From Pseudobdellovibrionaceae bacterium (GTDB lineage: Bacteria > Bdellovibrionota > Bdellovibrionia > Bdellovibrionales > UBA1609): 64,000 nt of DNA. The position numbers and the translations under genes are program-made. The notes under the pieces were generated by a model. The model did no database searches. It worked only from the letters and a program-made list of their open reading frames with translations, and was not told the origin of the DNA. The stretch is from contig JAMLIO010000006.1 of the NCBI GenBank assembly GCA_023954155.1, positions 140,378 to 204,377 on the forward strand, written 5' to 3'. Shown here piece by piece: positions 16,655-26,103 of this stretch (position 1 is its first letter; each line of letters begins with the position of its first letter).

Positions 16655-17335
16655 GTGAGATTTATTAAAATCATTTTTAGTCTTTTTATCATCACAAGCA
16701 GCTATCACTCTGCTGTCTTTGCGCAGAGTAAAGCTCCAGCACGTGCTCCTAAAAGACCTATTCAGACTAAAGCCGCAGCAAAGCCCGTACCTGAAAAAAG
16801 TTTTGCTCAACGTAACTACAAAGAACTACACTTTGGCCTCAATCTGATCACCAATCGCTTCACCCTAGATGTGGGGGGCTCCAAAGCAGCTATGCGCACA
16901 CAACTGCAAGGCTTAAGCTTTACTTATACCCTATACCGTCCAAGTCAAAATATTATGTGGCTATACAGCTATGGATTTGGCGCGACAGTCGGTGTTGCGA
17001 AAGCTTCTCCCGATCCCTTTCATGCCCCTTTTGATGGTTATGAGGTGAAAAATAAAACTTGGTTTATGGGGTCTTTCTTGCCTGGCATAGACTTCCGACG
17101 CTCTCAACGGGCTCGGGTTGGGATTTTTACACCCGTCGTATTTAGAATTTTAGACTTTGGGTATGACGAAAATGTGGCCAAAGTCTTTGATGATGATCCC
17201 TTCTCTGTGGGCGTAGGATTTCGGTATATCAACGCCCTCTCCGTCCGTGATTCTGTTTCTATTTCATTTACTCATCAAATCATCTGGGCGGCTTCAACTT
17301 GGGAATTAGTATGGCAACGTCGTCTTGGTTTATAA
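16655..17335 (+). CDS. Predicted outer-membrane beta-barrel protein
   Basis: 226 residues starting with GTG; AGAGGA is a few bases upstream. The signal peptide ends near VFAQ, followed by an Ala/Pro/Lys-rich linker (about 25-50). The rest shows alternating amphipathic strands with aromatic girdles and ends in WQRRLGL. Function unknown. It starts ten bases after the heme-barrel gene, so the two are probably co-transcribed. Confidence 0.68.
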   Translation: MRFIKIIFSLFIITSSYHSAVFAQSKAPARAPKRPIQTKAAAKPVPEKSFAQRNYKELHFGLNLITNRFTLDVGGSKAAMRTQLQGLSFTYTLYRPSQNIMWLYSYGFGATVGVAKASPDPFHAPFDGYEVKNKTWFMGSFLPGIDFRRSQRARVGIFTPVVFRILDFGYDENVAKVFDDDPFSVGVGFRYINALSVRDSVSISFTHQIIWAASTWELVWQRRLGL

Positions 17336-17417
17336 ACCTTTGTTCCTGCACCTTTGTGTTCATCAACGCAAAAGCGCAAGGCTTCACTTTACCTATCTAT
17401 TCAGGAGCCCTTAAGAT

Positions 17418-18317
17418 ATGAACTTCTTTTTAAAATTTATCTTGGCGTTTATTTTTATTGTTGGTTCTGGGGCTTTGAACTTCGCTTTGGCCGCACAAGT
17501 GGTTGCCGTCAAAGGCAAACAGGTTTTAGTGAGAGGAAAAAACCTTAAGACCAATGGCCTTTACTATGTGGTAGCCCAAGGTAAAAGGCGTGGTGTCGTG
17601 AGAATTAAAAAGGTACAGGGCACTAAGGCCCTTGCTGTGCTATTAAAAGGTAACGTGAATAAAGGCCATAGTTTAATTTATAGATCACCAAAACCAAAAT
17701 CAGCCACACAAGCCAAAGCGCCGAAAACGCAAAGACCTTCTTCTGCAAAAACAAAACCTAGAACTAAAAAAAGTTCCAGTCTCCCCTCTCCTGGGTTTTA
17801 CGGGATCGGTGGTGCCTTAGCTTATCACCAAAACAAAGCGAGTATAAAATTCAACAACGGTGATTCCGATTCTCTTTCTGGCTCTGGCATTAGCTTTAAG
17901 GCTTTTGGTGACTATATGTTTGCCGAACGCATTCACCTTAGAGGCGAAGTCGGTACGGTTGCTTTTAAATCCAAAGGGGCCGACAAATGCTTTGGCGAAC
18001 AATGTCGTTTGAATATTAACTACTTAGGAGCTACTGTAATGGCTCGCTATATGTTTAATCCCCACAACAGTCTCACTCGTTACTGGGGTGGTGCTGGGGC
18101 AAGCTTGGTCTTTCCACTCAGCAAAGGAAACACCAACGCCGTACAAGTAGACGATGTAGGAAGCACGATGACCTTTCATATTGGCGGCGGCTTAGACTAT
18201 CAACTTAACGACAAATATTTCATCCCCGTCACGGCAGAATATATTTTATTTCCACCTAGTGACGATGTCTCCTCAAACATGATGATGCTTAAGGTGGGTT
18301 TTGGAATGCGATTATAG
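17418..18317 (+). CDS. Outer-membrane barrel protein with N-terminal basic domain
   Basis: 299 residues. The signal peptide ends near ALAA. Residues about 27-95 form a small basic beta domain, then a Lys/Pro/Ser/Thr-rich linker (about 95-125). From about 127 to the end there is an 8-stranded OmpA/OmpW-type barrel pattern (FYGIGGALAYHQNK... to VGFGMRL). Two Cys residues lie in one loop (CFGEQC near 194-199). Function unknown; it probably sits in the outer membrane with the basic domain in the periplasm. Confidence 0.72.
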   Translation: MNFFLKFILAFIFIVGSGALNFALAAQVVAVKGKQVLVRGKNLKTNGLYYVVAQGKRRGVVRIKKVQGTKALAVLLKGNVNKGHSLIYRSPKPKSATQAKAPKTQRPSSAKTKPRTKKSSSLPSPGFYGIGGALAYHQNKASIKFNNGDSDSLSGSGISFKAFGDYMFAERIHLRGEVGTVAFKSKGADKCFGEQCRLNINYLGATVMARYMFNPHNSLTRYWGGAGASLVFPLSKGNTNAVQVDDVGSTMTFHIGGGLDYQLNDKYFIPVTAEYILFPPSDDVSSNMMMLKVGFGMRL

Positions 18318-18330
18318 TTATATAGAAATC

Positions 18331-19077
18331 CTAAGGAACTTCCCAGCCTGTAGACACACATAAACCCAAGCCGACATGACGTAAGCCTTCATCTGTAGCA
18401 CTGCCTTGCTCTTGCGCGCGTTCATATAAGTCGTCTAATGATGCCAGAGTTCGTTGACGTGGCATTTGACCCAAATAAAATAACTGATGAGCATTAAATA
18501 GCATATCGTCAGAGGTGTTAAGCATCGCTCCTACTTTTTTAATATTGGCTTCAAAGTTTTTTAACACATTGTCATTTTGTAACAGTCGATCACAGGCTTG
18601 CTGTTTTAAGCTGGCTCTGAATACACTGCTCACTGGTGCCAGTTGCAAAGAAGCATGAGCCACATTTCGTCCATTGCAACCATATTCCTGAATAGTATAA
18701 AAGCAGGGTCCACCAAAATCCATAAAGTTTTTCTGAACCACATCATCAATCAAGGTCTTAATAGCTCTATGAGGATTTGCTGTCCAAGTGGACTGGTCTG
18801 GCGGCAAAAAGGCACGATAAAGAACCGTCGCCACATAATTTCTTTCTGTATTACGTGCTGTGGTTGTGACTCTTTGCTCAATCCCCACCCACTCACCGTC
18901 TTTTACGGTTAAACCATGGACAGGTTTCCATGCGTCCTTATGGGGATCTTCTGCTGCCAAACGATAATAGTCCATAGACGACATCGACCCAATATAAGAG
19001 CAGTTCTGAAAAGAGAACAGAAAAAATCCAAGAAGAGCCACAAATGCAAAGGCGGCTTTAAAGTGTCGTTTTGTCAT
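18331..19077 (-). CDS. Putative lipoprotein of unknown function
   Basis: 248 residues; N terminus MTKRHFKAAFAFVALLGFFLFSFQNCSY. The Cys after FQN is in the position of a lipidated Cys, though the lipobox is not canonical. The mature part has several Cys residues and no family I recognise. It starts just after the stop of the DUF1501-like gene and follows the cytochrome gene, so it is the third gene of that operon and is probably a partner of the Tat-exported protein. Confidence 0.7.
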   Translation of the reverse strand: MTKRHFKAAFAFVALLGFFLFSFQNCSYIGSMSSMDYYRLAAEDPHKDAWKPVHGLTVKDGEWVGIEQRVTTTARNTERNYVATVLYRAFLPPDQSTWTANPHRAIKTLIDDVVQKNFMDFGGPCFYTIQEYGCNGRNVAHASLQLAPVSSVFRASLKQQACDRLLQNDNVLKNFEANIKKVGAMLNTSDDMLFNAHQLFYLGQMPRQRTLASLDDLYERAQEQGSATDEGLRHVGLGLCVSTGWEVP

Positions 19078-19078
19078 A

Positions 19079-20776
19079 CTAACCCACCACCTTTAATTTA
19101 ATATCTTCATTGGCATGAGTACTTTGACGAGCTTTTCCACCAATGACTTGCAATAGACCCACGTTATTATTAGCTGGCGTTGGAATCCCTAATAATTCAC
19201 ACACTGTGGAATGCACATGCCCAGGCGTTAAGGTCACTGGCCCTTGTTCAATGTTAAGTGGTGCACCAATACCCCAGCTGCCTTTATAGTTTGTGCCCAC
19301 TAGACTTAATCCTGGAGCCGTACCATCTTTATAAATACGCCCAATCACTTTCGGAGTTTGCGCATCAATTGTTCCTGAGAACAGCGTGCAGACTTGAGCT
19401 TGGAAACCATGATCCGATCCTGTGCCATCTATACGAGGCGATCTATTAAATTCACCTGAAAGTTTAATGACCATGTCATTAAAACTATAACCTTTTCCAG
19501 AGGTCTTTCTGTTGTTAATAAATTCATATAAGCAAGAGCTTAGTGCTCTATACATCAAAGAGTTTGTCATTGTAGACACCGCAGCACCCACATTATGCTG
19601 GTCATGAGTCACTCCACGAGCAGCTGGTGAACTACCTGCTGCAATTGTCATATTGGCAGTCATGTTTCCTACGCGCCCCAATAAACTGGAAGATAATTTG
19701 TTTTCAGCTAAAAATTCAGCCACGGCAAACAACTGAGACATTTGATTATGCATTCCCGCAAACGCCAAATCTCTTAAATCTGGATTGAGAGCTCTTATAG
19801 TTGCAGAGCCACTTTGATATAGCAGACCTCTACTGTTAACTGGTGCGCCGACTTTTTTGTCTAAATAGCCTTTGAATTGACTTCTGTCTGTGAAAGATTT
19901 TTCGACTAAAGCTTTATATTTAGAATGCTTTTCATTCCAAATGGTATTTAAATTTCCGATGGAAGAGTTGATCAACTCCAGCGCACCTTCGTGAGTCTTC
20001 TTAATATTGATTGTTGCTGGGTTTCTAACACCTGTATCGTAATTCAAGTTATCTAAAACATTTTGATAAGATTGACGTAGATTTCCATCTAAAGACTTAT
20101 AAATTTGTAAGTTATTAGAGCTGAACTTACTCATTAAAGAGCTGACGATATTTGTTGTAGCATTACCAAAAGTCGCTATCGTAGTTCCTTGTCCCCCCTT
20201 TGAAATAAAGGGATAACCTGATTGCAAGTCGACACCATTAAAAGGAGACTTCACAGCGTCTGATAAAAATCCAGCTACGGTGTAACCATTTGCCTGCTCC
20301 ATTCTTACTGTCGAGTCTGGATGTCCAGGGGCTTCGGTGTTTACACCTTGAATGATCACCATGTGTTCCATTAAATCCGAGATATTTACAAAACCTCCGC
20401 CCACTGCAGGCATCTTTTGTCCCCACATCCATGGAGCCGTAAGGCCATATTTATCTATTTTTACAGTCTTATACACAGGTTCCATGTAAGCTGAACTGTT
20501 CACATTATCAAAACAGTTCATTACTCCACCGTTAGTGATCACGTTTTTATTAGAGTTGCCATAAGGATCTAAAAATAAATCATAGGACCAACGCGGAGGG
20601 GCTCCAGGAAATGTAATTGCAAAATAAAATTTTTCTGGCCCCAAAGTATTAGCATAGGCAGTATGAAGACTCTTATATATGGCCGCCTCGATGATCGTTT
20701 GCAAAGGACTGCTGGCAATACCAAGAGCGGAACTTCCTAATAGAAATTTTAAAAAATCACGACGATCAGTACTCAT
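19079..20776 (-). CDS. Tat-exported DUF1501-like protein
   Basis: 565 residues. The N terminus DRRDFLKFLLG is a twin-arginine signal (RRxFLK), so export is folded and via Tat. The C-terminal block VIKLSGEFNRSPRIDGTGSDHGFQ resembles the DUF1501 signature (GEFGRTP...GxDH) near the end of that family. DUF1501 proteins belong to the alkaline-phosphatase-like clan and are often paired with cytochrome-type partners. The middle region is poorly matched. GGGGAG lies six or seven bases before the ATG. The enzymatic role is not known. Confidence 0.7.
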   Translation of the reverse strand: MSTDRRDFLKFLLGSSALGIASSPLQTIIEAAIYKSLHTAYANTLGPEKFYFAITFPGAPPRWSYDLFLDPYGNSNKNVITNGGVMNCFDNVNSSAYMEPVYKTVKIDKYGLTAPWMWGQKMPAVGGGFVNISDLMEHMVIIQGVNTEAPGHPDSTVRMEQANGYTVAGFLSDAVKSPFNGVDLQSGYPFISKGGQGTTIATFGNATTNIVSSLMSKFSSNNLQIYKSLDGNLRQSYQNVLDNLNYDTGVRNPATINIKKTHEGALELINSSIGNLNTIWNEKHSKYKALVEKSFTDRSQFKGYLDKKVGAPVNSRGLLYQSGSATIRALNPDLRDLAFAGMHNQMSQLFAVAEFLAENKLSSSLLGRVGNMTANMTIAAGSSPAARGVTHDQHNVGAAVSTMTNSLMYRALSSCLYEFINNRKTSGKGYSFNDMVIKLSGEFNRSPRIDGTGSDHGFQAQVCTLFSGTIDAQTPKVIGRIYKDGTAPGLSLVGTNYKGSWGIGAPLNIEQGPVTLTPGHVHSTVCELLGIPTPANNNVGLLQVIGGKARQSTHANEDIKLKVVG

Positions 20777-20779
20777 GGC

Positions 20780-22264
20780 TTACTCCCCTGCTCCAAAGCT
20801 TGCATGACGATAAATATCTGAGGTTATTATAGACTCTAAGGTTTTCATTGGATCTTGATGGTTTTTCAATTCAGACGCTAACTGTCTGATGAAAATCGCG
20901 TTCTGGTCGTTTTGATAAAGCGGACTTTTGATCAATTCGACTGGATAATCCATATTTGTAAAGTGTTTGAAATATCTTGTGGCTGCACATAAGTAAGTGT
21001 CATCGAGTTGTTTGAAGATATTACCTAGAGCATTAAAATCGTTCACTGGCTTTTCAATATACACACCATCTAAAGTTCTATAAGCAAAAACCCCTCTGGC
21101 TGTTTTTTTATAATAATCAGGATCACGAACAGTAGGCCATGTATAGGCTGATGAAATCGTGGCAGGACGATCCACTTCGATTCTTCCTATATTTGTACCT
21201 GCGCGGTTAATGCCCACAACGGTAGTACTGTAGGCTCTAAGTAAACCCACAACTTGGTCCATACTCACATGACATCCTACACAACCACGATTGGTTCTAA
21301 ATGGAATGTCTTTGGCATTAGGGTCAACGTAGGGAGCTGAATCAGAGCCTAAGTTCACAACAGGCAAATCACGACATGTGAAGTCTTTAAAAATAGCACG
21401 ACCAAAACGACGAGGCATAATCAAGCCTCCATCTGAATTGACAGAACTTAAATTCACTGTGCGCATCACATAGTCACGGTTACCTAAAATCCCACCACCT
21501 TTAGAACCATTAAAGACTCTGGGTGTATTCGGCGCACCTGCGGTTCCAGGAACCATCAATTCAGGCTCATCTCTAAAACCGATCAGGTCTCCATGAGGTT
21601 TAAATCTTACCCCCGACCAAGGTCGACCTGTTGTGCGATAGGTATCAGGAACATTGGGATCGTTAGAACGGATCACATCATGACGTCCATAAATGTACAC
21701 AGGATAATTGTAGTTATTGTTATTCGGGTCTGTGCTGATCATCACTGAAGCTAAACGACGACTAGAGTCTACATCATTCCTTCCATCTAAATTAGTACTT
21801 CCTTCACGAATAGCTTCGTAACTTTTAGCGCCGTCAAAGATATCTTGATATTTAAACTTAGGATCAAAGAGAGCTTTTGATAAATAAACGCTTCCTGTGC
21901 TTGGATCAACCAATCCTGAGTTATTGATAGCAGCAACACCTACTAACGTGCTATCCATAAACCAATGACTATGAAGCGCATAAAAGGTGTTCAAAACATC
22001 TTTTGCAACACGGTCATTTTTATTGCGAAGTATCCCATTCGATTGAAGTTGTGCACTTTTCAAAACAGAAACACAGGCGTTCTCGGCAGAGATTTGACCC
22101 GCGATAATTTTTGTCAATAAAGGGTCATTGAGTGCTGGGGTTTTTGTAGTCAAATGACTAAAGCATCTATTATAGAAAGCCAGATCAGATAACTGCAGAT
22201 CGGCTGCCGCAGATATTGAAGTTGAGAAAAAAACAATACAATAAAAGAACATGGTTTTTTTCAT
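20780..22264 (-). CDS. Periplasmic c-type heme protein
   Basis: 494 residues with a Sec signal peptide (cleavage near ISAAA). CVGCH at 328-332 is a single heme-c site. The Cys-rich remainder resembles the large cytochrome-like partners of DUF1501/DUF1552-type proteins, but I cannot assign a named family. TTAAGGAG is well placed before the ATG. It heads the three-gene operon with the Tat-type DUF1501-like protein and the small lipoprotein. Confidence 0.75.
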   Translation of the reverse strand: MKKTMFFYCIVFFSTSISAAADLQLSDLAFYNRCFSHLTTKTPALNDPLLTKIIAGQISAENACVSVLKSAQLQSNGILRNKNDRVAKDVLNTFYALHSHWFMDSTLVGVAAINNSGLVDPSTGSVYLSKALFDPKFKYQDIFDGAKSYEAIREGSTNLDGRNDVDSSRRLASVMISTDPNNNNYNYPVYIYGRHDVIRSNDPNVPDTYRTTGRPWSGVRFKPHGDLIGFRDEPELMVPGTAGAPNTPRVFNGSKGGGILGNRDYVMRTVNLSSVNSDGGLIMPRRFGRAIFKDFTCRDLPVVNLGSDSAPYVDPNAKDIPFRTNRGCVGCHVSMDQVVGLLRAYSTTVVGINRAGTNIGRIEVDRPATISSAYTWPTVRDPDYYKKTARGVFAYRTLDGVYIEKPVNDFNALGNIFKQLDDTYLCAATRYFKHFTNMDYPVELIKSPLYQNDQNAIFIRQLASELKNHQDPMKTLESIITSDIYRHASFGAGE

Positions 22265-22440
22265 ATAACTCCTTAAAACTCAAAGTGATTTATATCTTTA
22301 TCGGTACCTTGGAAGTGAATTTTAGAATATCTCCCCCTATGTGTCTTAATTTAAGACTTATATGGATAGTGTTTCGCAAATGTTTTCCTAATGTGATGTT
22401 ATCATTTTAATACAGTTGCATTGATAAAAATTATAAAATA

Positions 22441-24126
22441 CTAAAGTTTACAGCTACCATAAGATTTAAATTCTGACTTGTACGCCAACCCATAGTTTAG
22501 GGCTATATCCCTTAGAGCCTCTAAAACAGAAGGGTCAAGAGCTTCCATCAAAGAAGGCTCCTCTTTGGCTTCACACTCAAATACGACATATAAAAGCTGG
22601 TGCAGATAATAATGGGACAGAGGTGTAAGCTGCCCCTCATCATTGATCAGCCATTTTATCTGTTGCTCTGTGGGGAGATGTTTTTCAATCACGCTTTGCT
22701 CGATCAACAACGGTAAGAGATCAAACAGAGCCTTTTCCAAAAAGAGATTCAAATTTTGAATTCCCGTAGGAGGCAAAGATAGTGCTTCCATATTAGTCAC
22801 AAGAGCGGCTATTGCGGCAGTAATGGCTACTGACCTATTAGAAGAAAGATCTATCCCTTCTTTTCTTAAATCTTGGAACTCATTTTGTCTGTGTTGGTGC
22901 TGTGCACGTAAACCTGAACTTATAAGTAAGGTAAAGTTCCTTGATACGGTTCCCGACGCATTTCCAGCTCTATCAACCTGAGATAAGGTGACCGCTTTTG
23001 TTCCATTTCCTGCGGTGAGCGTGATGACCCTTGAAAAAATACCACTACTATTACAAGTTGCTGTAAAAGTCCCACTCACTCCCGCACCCGCAATTCCTAC
23101 TGTAGCACTCGCCTCACAGGTACCCGCCACGGTTTGATTTGTTGAAGTGACAATCTGACCATTTGTAGCAGGTGTTGTAAACGCTGGGTTTGCTGGTGAT
23201 GTTGTATCTAAAATAAAGTTTCTCGATGCTGTTCCTGATATATTTCCTGCTCTATCCACTTGGGTGATACTTACAGTTTTAGTCCCTTCACCCGCAGTGA
23301 GAGTTAAAGCACGAGTAAAAGTACCGCCAGCACTACAAGTCACTTCTAGAGGTAAAGGATTAGCAGGTATATCTACAACACCACTTCCTGTGATCAATAC
23401 TGTCGCACTGGCCTCGCATGTCCCCACAACTGTTTGACTTACATTGTTGACGTAAAAATTGTTTGTTGCGGGTGTAGTAAAAGCAGGATTCGCTGGCGAA
23501 GCCGTGTCAATAGTGATGGTGCGGCTCACCGTTGAAGACGCGTTTCCTGCTCGATCTACTTGCCTCACAGTAAAGGTTTTAGCTCCATCATTGTTCGTGA
23601 ATGTCACGCCAATAGAGTAACTCCCACCAAGACATGTCTCAGTGACTGGCGGTGAAAGCACGTTGCCCGTGATCTGAACTGTGGCATCTGTTTCACATGC
23701 ACCACTTACCGATTGGGAGGCTTGATTAAAATGAGCATTAGCAATAGGTGATGTGATCGTTGGTACCGCTGGAGCCGCCGTGTCTAGAGTGACACTCAAC
23801 TCCACAGGCTCAGATGTTGTGCTTCCTGCTCGTTGTACAACAGTTAAGTTTTTTAAACCTTGGCCTGCTGTCAAATTCGCAACCAGAGTGAACTCAGAGT
23901 TAAGGCAAGACGCTTCTACTGGCGGAGTGAGTACATCCCCAGACACCGCAATGGTTGTACCGCTTCTACATTCTCCAGACACAGTAAGGGCTGCTGTATT
24001 CACGTAAGCTTCATCCACAGGAGCAAGTACATTTAACCCATCAAATGAAGATTGGGGTCTAAGGTTTGAACAGGAAACCAGTGTCAGAACTGGGATTAAC
24101 GTGAGTAACTTTACAAACACAGTCAT
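22441..24126 (-). CDS. Lipoprotein with tandem Ig-like domains
   Basis: 561 residues; lipobox LVSC at the end of a short signal peptide. Residues about 35-410 hold four bacterial Ig-like repeats of about 90 residues. Each has a conserved pair of Cys, for example SGxCET...VQITG...C, and a linker of the form DTxxPANPAFTTPATN. The last ~150 residues are helical and unlike the rest. It is probably a surface or periplasmic adhesion-type protein. Start note: the ATG at 24126 abuts an AGGG, and a GTG at 24120 would have better spacing. Confidence 0.8.
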   Translation of the reverse strand: MTVFVKLLTLIPVLTLVSCSNLRPQSSFDGLNVLAPVDEAYVNTAALTVSGECRSGTTIAVSGDVLTPPVEASCLNSEFTLVANLTAGQGLKNLTVVQRAGSTTSEPVELSVTLDTAAPAVPTITSPIANAHFNQASQSVSGACETDATVQITGNVLSPPVTETCLGGSYSIGVTFTNNDGAKTFTVRQVDRAGNASSTVSRTITIDTASPANPAFTTPATNNFYVNNVSQTVVGTCEASATVLITGSGVVDIPANPLPLEVTCSAGGTFTRALTLTAGEGTKTVSITQVDRAGNISGTASRNFILDTTSPANPAFTTPATNGQIVTSTNQTVAGTCEASATVGIAGAGVSGTFTATCNSSGIFSRVITLTAGNGTKAVTLSQVDRAGNASGTVSRNFTLLISSGLRAQHQHRQNEFQDLRKEGIDLSSNRSVAITAAIAALVTNMEALSLPPTGIQNLNLFLEKALFDLLPLLIEQSVIEKHLPTEQQIKWLINDEGQLTPLSHYYLHQLLYVVFECEAKEEPSLMEALDPSVLEALRDIALNYGLAYKSEFKSYGSCKL

Positions 24127-24251
24127 CCCTAGATTTTAACAGGGTTTCAGCGACTTAAAAACCCGCCTGTTTCAAAACAAGACTTATGAATATGTTTTGC
24201 GCTTACCAATAAATAGCGATAGAGTGAGGGTATAGAAAAATGGCGAAGACG

Positions 24252-24311
24252 CCCCTGACGAGGAGAACCGTACCAGGATAGCAAAGACGGCTCTTTCAAC
24301 AAAGGAGTCGT
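24252..24311 (+). promoter_or_regulatory. Guanidine-III (ykkC-III) riboswitch with translational expression platform
   Basis: The three conserved blocks of the class are present in order: ACGAGG (24258-24263), CCGTACC (24268-24274) and AAGACGG (24284-24290). P1 can form from CCTG (24254-24257) with CAGG (24274-24277). The pseudoknot helix can form from AGAACCGT (24264-24271) with ACGGCTCT (24287-24294), with one A-C mismatch. The 3' strand of that helix can instead pair, with one bulged G, with AAAGGAGTCGT (24301-24311), covering the gdx ribosome-binding site AAAGGAG. So guanidine should release translation. The downstream gene is a SugE/Gdx exporter, the expected target. Confidence 0.9.
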
Positions 24312-24312
24312 T

Positions 24313-24642
24313 ATGTCAGCAACTTGGTCTTGGATTATTCTTATTATCGCAGGTCTTTTTGAAGTCTGTTGGGCCATCGGCCTTAAATATACAGATGGTT
24401 TTACTAAACTTATACCCAGCATTTTCACTCTTGTTACTTTGGCCATCAGCATGTTTTTACTAGCTCGCGCAAGTCAGGCTCTACCTATTGGGACCGCTTA
24501 TGGTGTGTGGGTCGGCATTGGAGCCTTAGGGGCGGCTTTGCTTGGAATCTTTTTATTCAAAGAACCCGCCACAATGTCTCGTCTGTTTTTTCTTGGTTTA
24601 TTGCTTGTGTCCATTATCGGTTTGAAAATCACAAGCAGCTAG
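24313..24642 (+). CDS. gdx: SMR-family guanidinium exporter (Gdx/SugE)
   Basis: 109 residues forming four transmembrane helices, the size of the small multidrug resistance family. The conserved membrane Glu17 (LFEVCWAIGLKYTDGFTKLIPS) and the PIGTAYGVWVGIGALGA motif place it in the SugE/Gdx branch, whose members export guanidinium in exchange for protons as antiparallel dimers. AAAGGAG is five bases before the ATG and lies inside the expression platform of a guanidine-III riboswitch. The riboswitch and exporter together give a complete guanidine-detoxification unit. Confidence 0.95.
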   Translation: MSATWSWIILIIAGLFEVCWAIGLKYTDGFTKLIPSIFTLVTLAISMFLLARASQALPIGTAYGVWVGIGALGAALLGIFLFKEPATMSRLFFLGLLLVSIIGLKITSS

Positions 24643-24776
24643 ATATTCAATAAATGTGTGGGACTGCAATGGTTTTTAGTAGAAATTTGCTTCCCGATGG
24701 GATGATGAAAGTTGAACAGCAAGGGCGGCATGAACACTCTTGCAATAAATAACCATCTCAAGTAGTTAAATGACTT

Positions 24777-25571
24777 ATGCCTGAACTTCCAGAAGTTGAA
24801 AATGTCCGCTTGGGACTGAATCAGTATTTAACAAAAAAACCGCTCACAAAGGTGACCCTTTTACGCAAAGACTTGCGGTTTCCTTTGCCACGCAAAGAAC
24901 TTTTGTCTCTGAAGAATCATTGTCTTTTAAATCTTGAACGACGAGGTAAATTTTTGATCTTTAATTTTGATCATCTTTCTTTATTTTCACATCTGGGTAT
25001 GACGGGGCACTGGCGCGTGGAAAAGATCCATCGCCCCATAAAACACGACCACCTGATTTTATCGTGGAAGGATCAAAATTGGATTTACAACGATCCCAGA
25101 AGGTTTGGTTACATAGGACTTCACACAGGCCAACTATTAAAAAAATTTGGTCCCGACCCTATTTTAGATGACATCAAATCCAATGACCTTTGGCTTAAAG
25201 CCCAAGGCAAAAAACAACCCATTAAAACCTGGCTGATGGACCAAAAAAATATTTTGGGCATCGGTAATATTTATGCCTCAGAAGTTTTATTTGCCTGTGG
25301 GCTCCACCCCCTACGACCAGTCCATAAAGTCACTGAAACTCAATGGAAACAGATCTTACAACACACTAAAAGAATTCTTAAAAAATCCATTCGATTAGGT
25401 GGAAGCACCATTAAAGATTATCGCACAGTCGACGGCGAAAAAGGTGGGTTTCAAAATACATGGGCAGTCTATGATAAAGAAGGTCTGTCGTGCAAGACAT
25501 GTAAGCATCCAATTTTTCACCTTAAACTTTCAGGACGAGCCACTTACTTTTGTAAGTCTTGTCAAAAATAA
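24777..25571 (+). CDS. mutM: Formamidopyrimidine-DNA glycosylase
   Basis: Bifunctional glycosylase/AP lyase that removes 8-oxoguanine and formamidopyrimidines. The 264 residues start with PELPEVE (Pro2 nucleophile after Met removal). The helix-two-turn-helix block is GIGNIYASEVLFACGLHPLRP. The C-terminal zinc finger has four Cys (CKTC...CKSC). Length is typical. It ends three bases from the convergent phosphatase gene. Confidence 0.96.
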   Translation: MPELPEVENVRLGLNQYLTKKPLTKVTLLRKDLRFPLPRKELLSLKNHCLLNLERRGKFLIFNFDHLSLFSHLGMTGHWRVEKIHRPIKHDHLILSWKDQNWIYNDPRRFGYIGLHTGQLLKKFGPDPILDDIKSNDLWLKAQGKKQPIKTWLMDQKNILGIGNIYASEVLFACGLHPLRPVHKVTETQWKQILQHTKRILKKSIRLGGSTIKDYRTVDGEKGGFQNTWAVYDKEGLSCKTCKHPIFHLKLSGRATYFCKSCQK

Positions 25572-25573
25572 GC

Positions 25574-26062
25574 TTATAAGCGTTTTTTATTTTTTTGGTC
25601 TTCTATGACTTTGCACAAAAGCCCCTCACTGGCATCTTCGATGATATCTAGAACCAATTCAAAGCCTTCGTCTCCGCGATGGTAGGGGTCTGGGACTTTG
25701 TCTACATTATGAATGGTGCAAAAATCTGTAAACTTATGCACCTTAGCCTTGTAAATGGGGTTGTCTCTCGCCATACGCATAACATCAAAGTAATTATTAT
25801 CATCCATGACCAGAATCATATCAAACTCTGCAAAATCAGATTCACGCAGAGGACGAGATAAACTGGTCAGATCATAACCTCGAAGCGCAGCGTGCTCTCT
25901 AGAGCGGGCATCTGCTGGTTCACCCTCATGATGAGCGCTAGTCCCAGCAGAATCACACTTCATAAGATCATGTAAGTCTTTTTCTTTCAGCTTGGCACGA
26001 AATACGGCCTCAGCGGTGGGAGATCGACAAATGTTTCCTAAACATACAAATAAAAAACGCAT
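25574..26062 (-). CDS. Low-molecular-weight protein-tyrosine phosphatase
   Basis: 162 residues. The P-loop VCLGNICRSP near residues 6-15 holds the nucleophilic Cys7 and the Arg13 of the CX5R motif. The general-acid Asp sits in VPDPYHRGDEGF. Such enzymes dephosphorylate tyrosine in proteins or low-molecular substrates, often in exopolysaccharide or stress control; the substrate is unknown. It is convergent with mutM. Confidence 0.93.
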   Translation of the reverse strand: MRFLFVCLGNICRSPTAEAVFRAKLKEKDLHDLMKCDSAGTSAHHEGEPADARSREHAALRGYDLTSLSRPLRESDFAEFDMILVMDDNNYFDVMRMARDNPIYKAKVHKFTDFCTIHNVDKVPDPYHRGDEGFELVLDIIEDASEGLLCKVIEDQKNKKRL

Positions 26063-26103
26063 CCTAGATATTTTAAGTATGTCCTTCTGAGTCTGTCTAG
26101 AAC

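Noticed and set aside
24147..24452. Minus-strand open frame across the riboswitch and the gdx start
   Set aside because: It lies opposite a conserved riboswitch and a conserved SMR gene; it is an overlap artefact.
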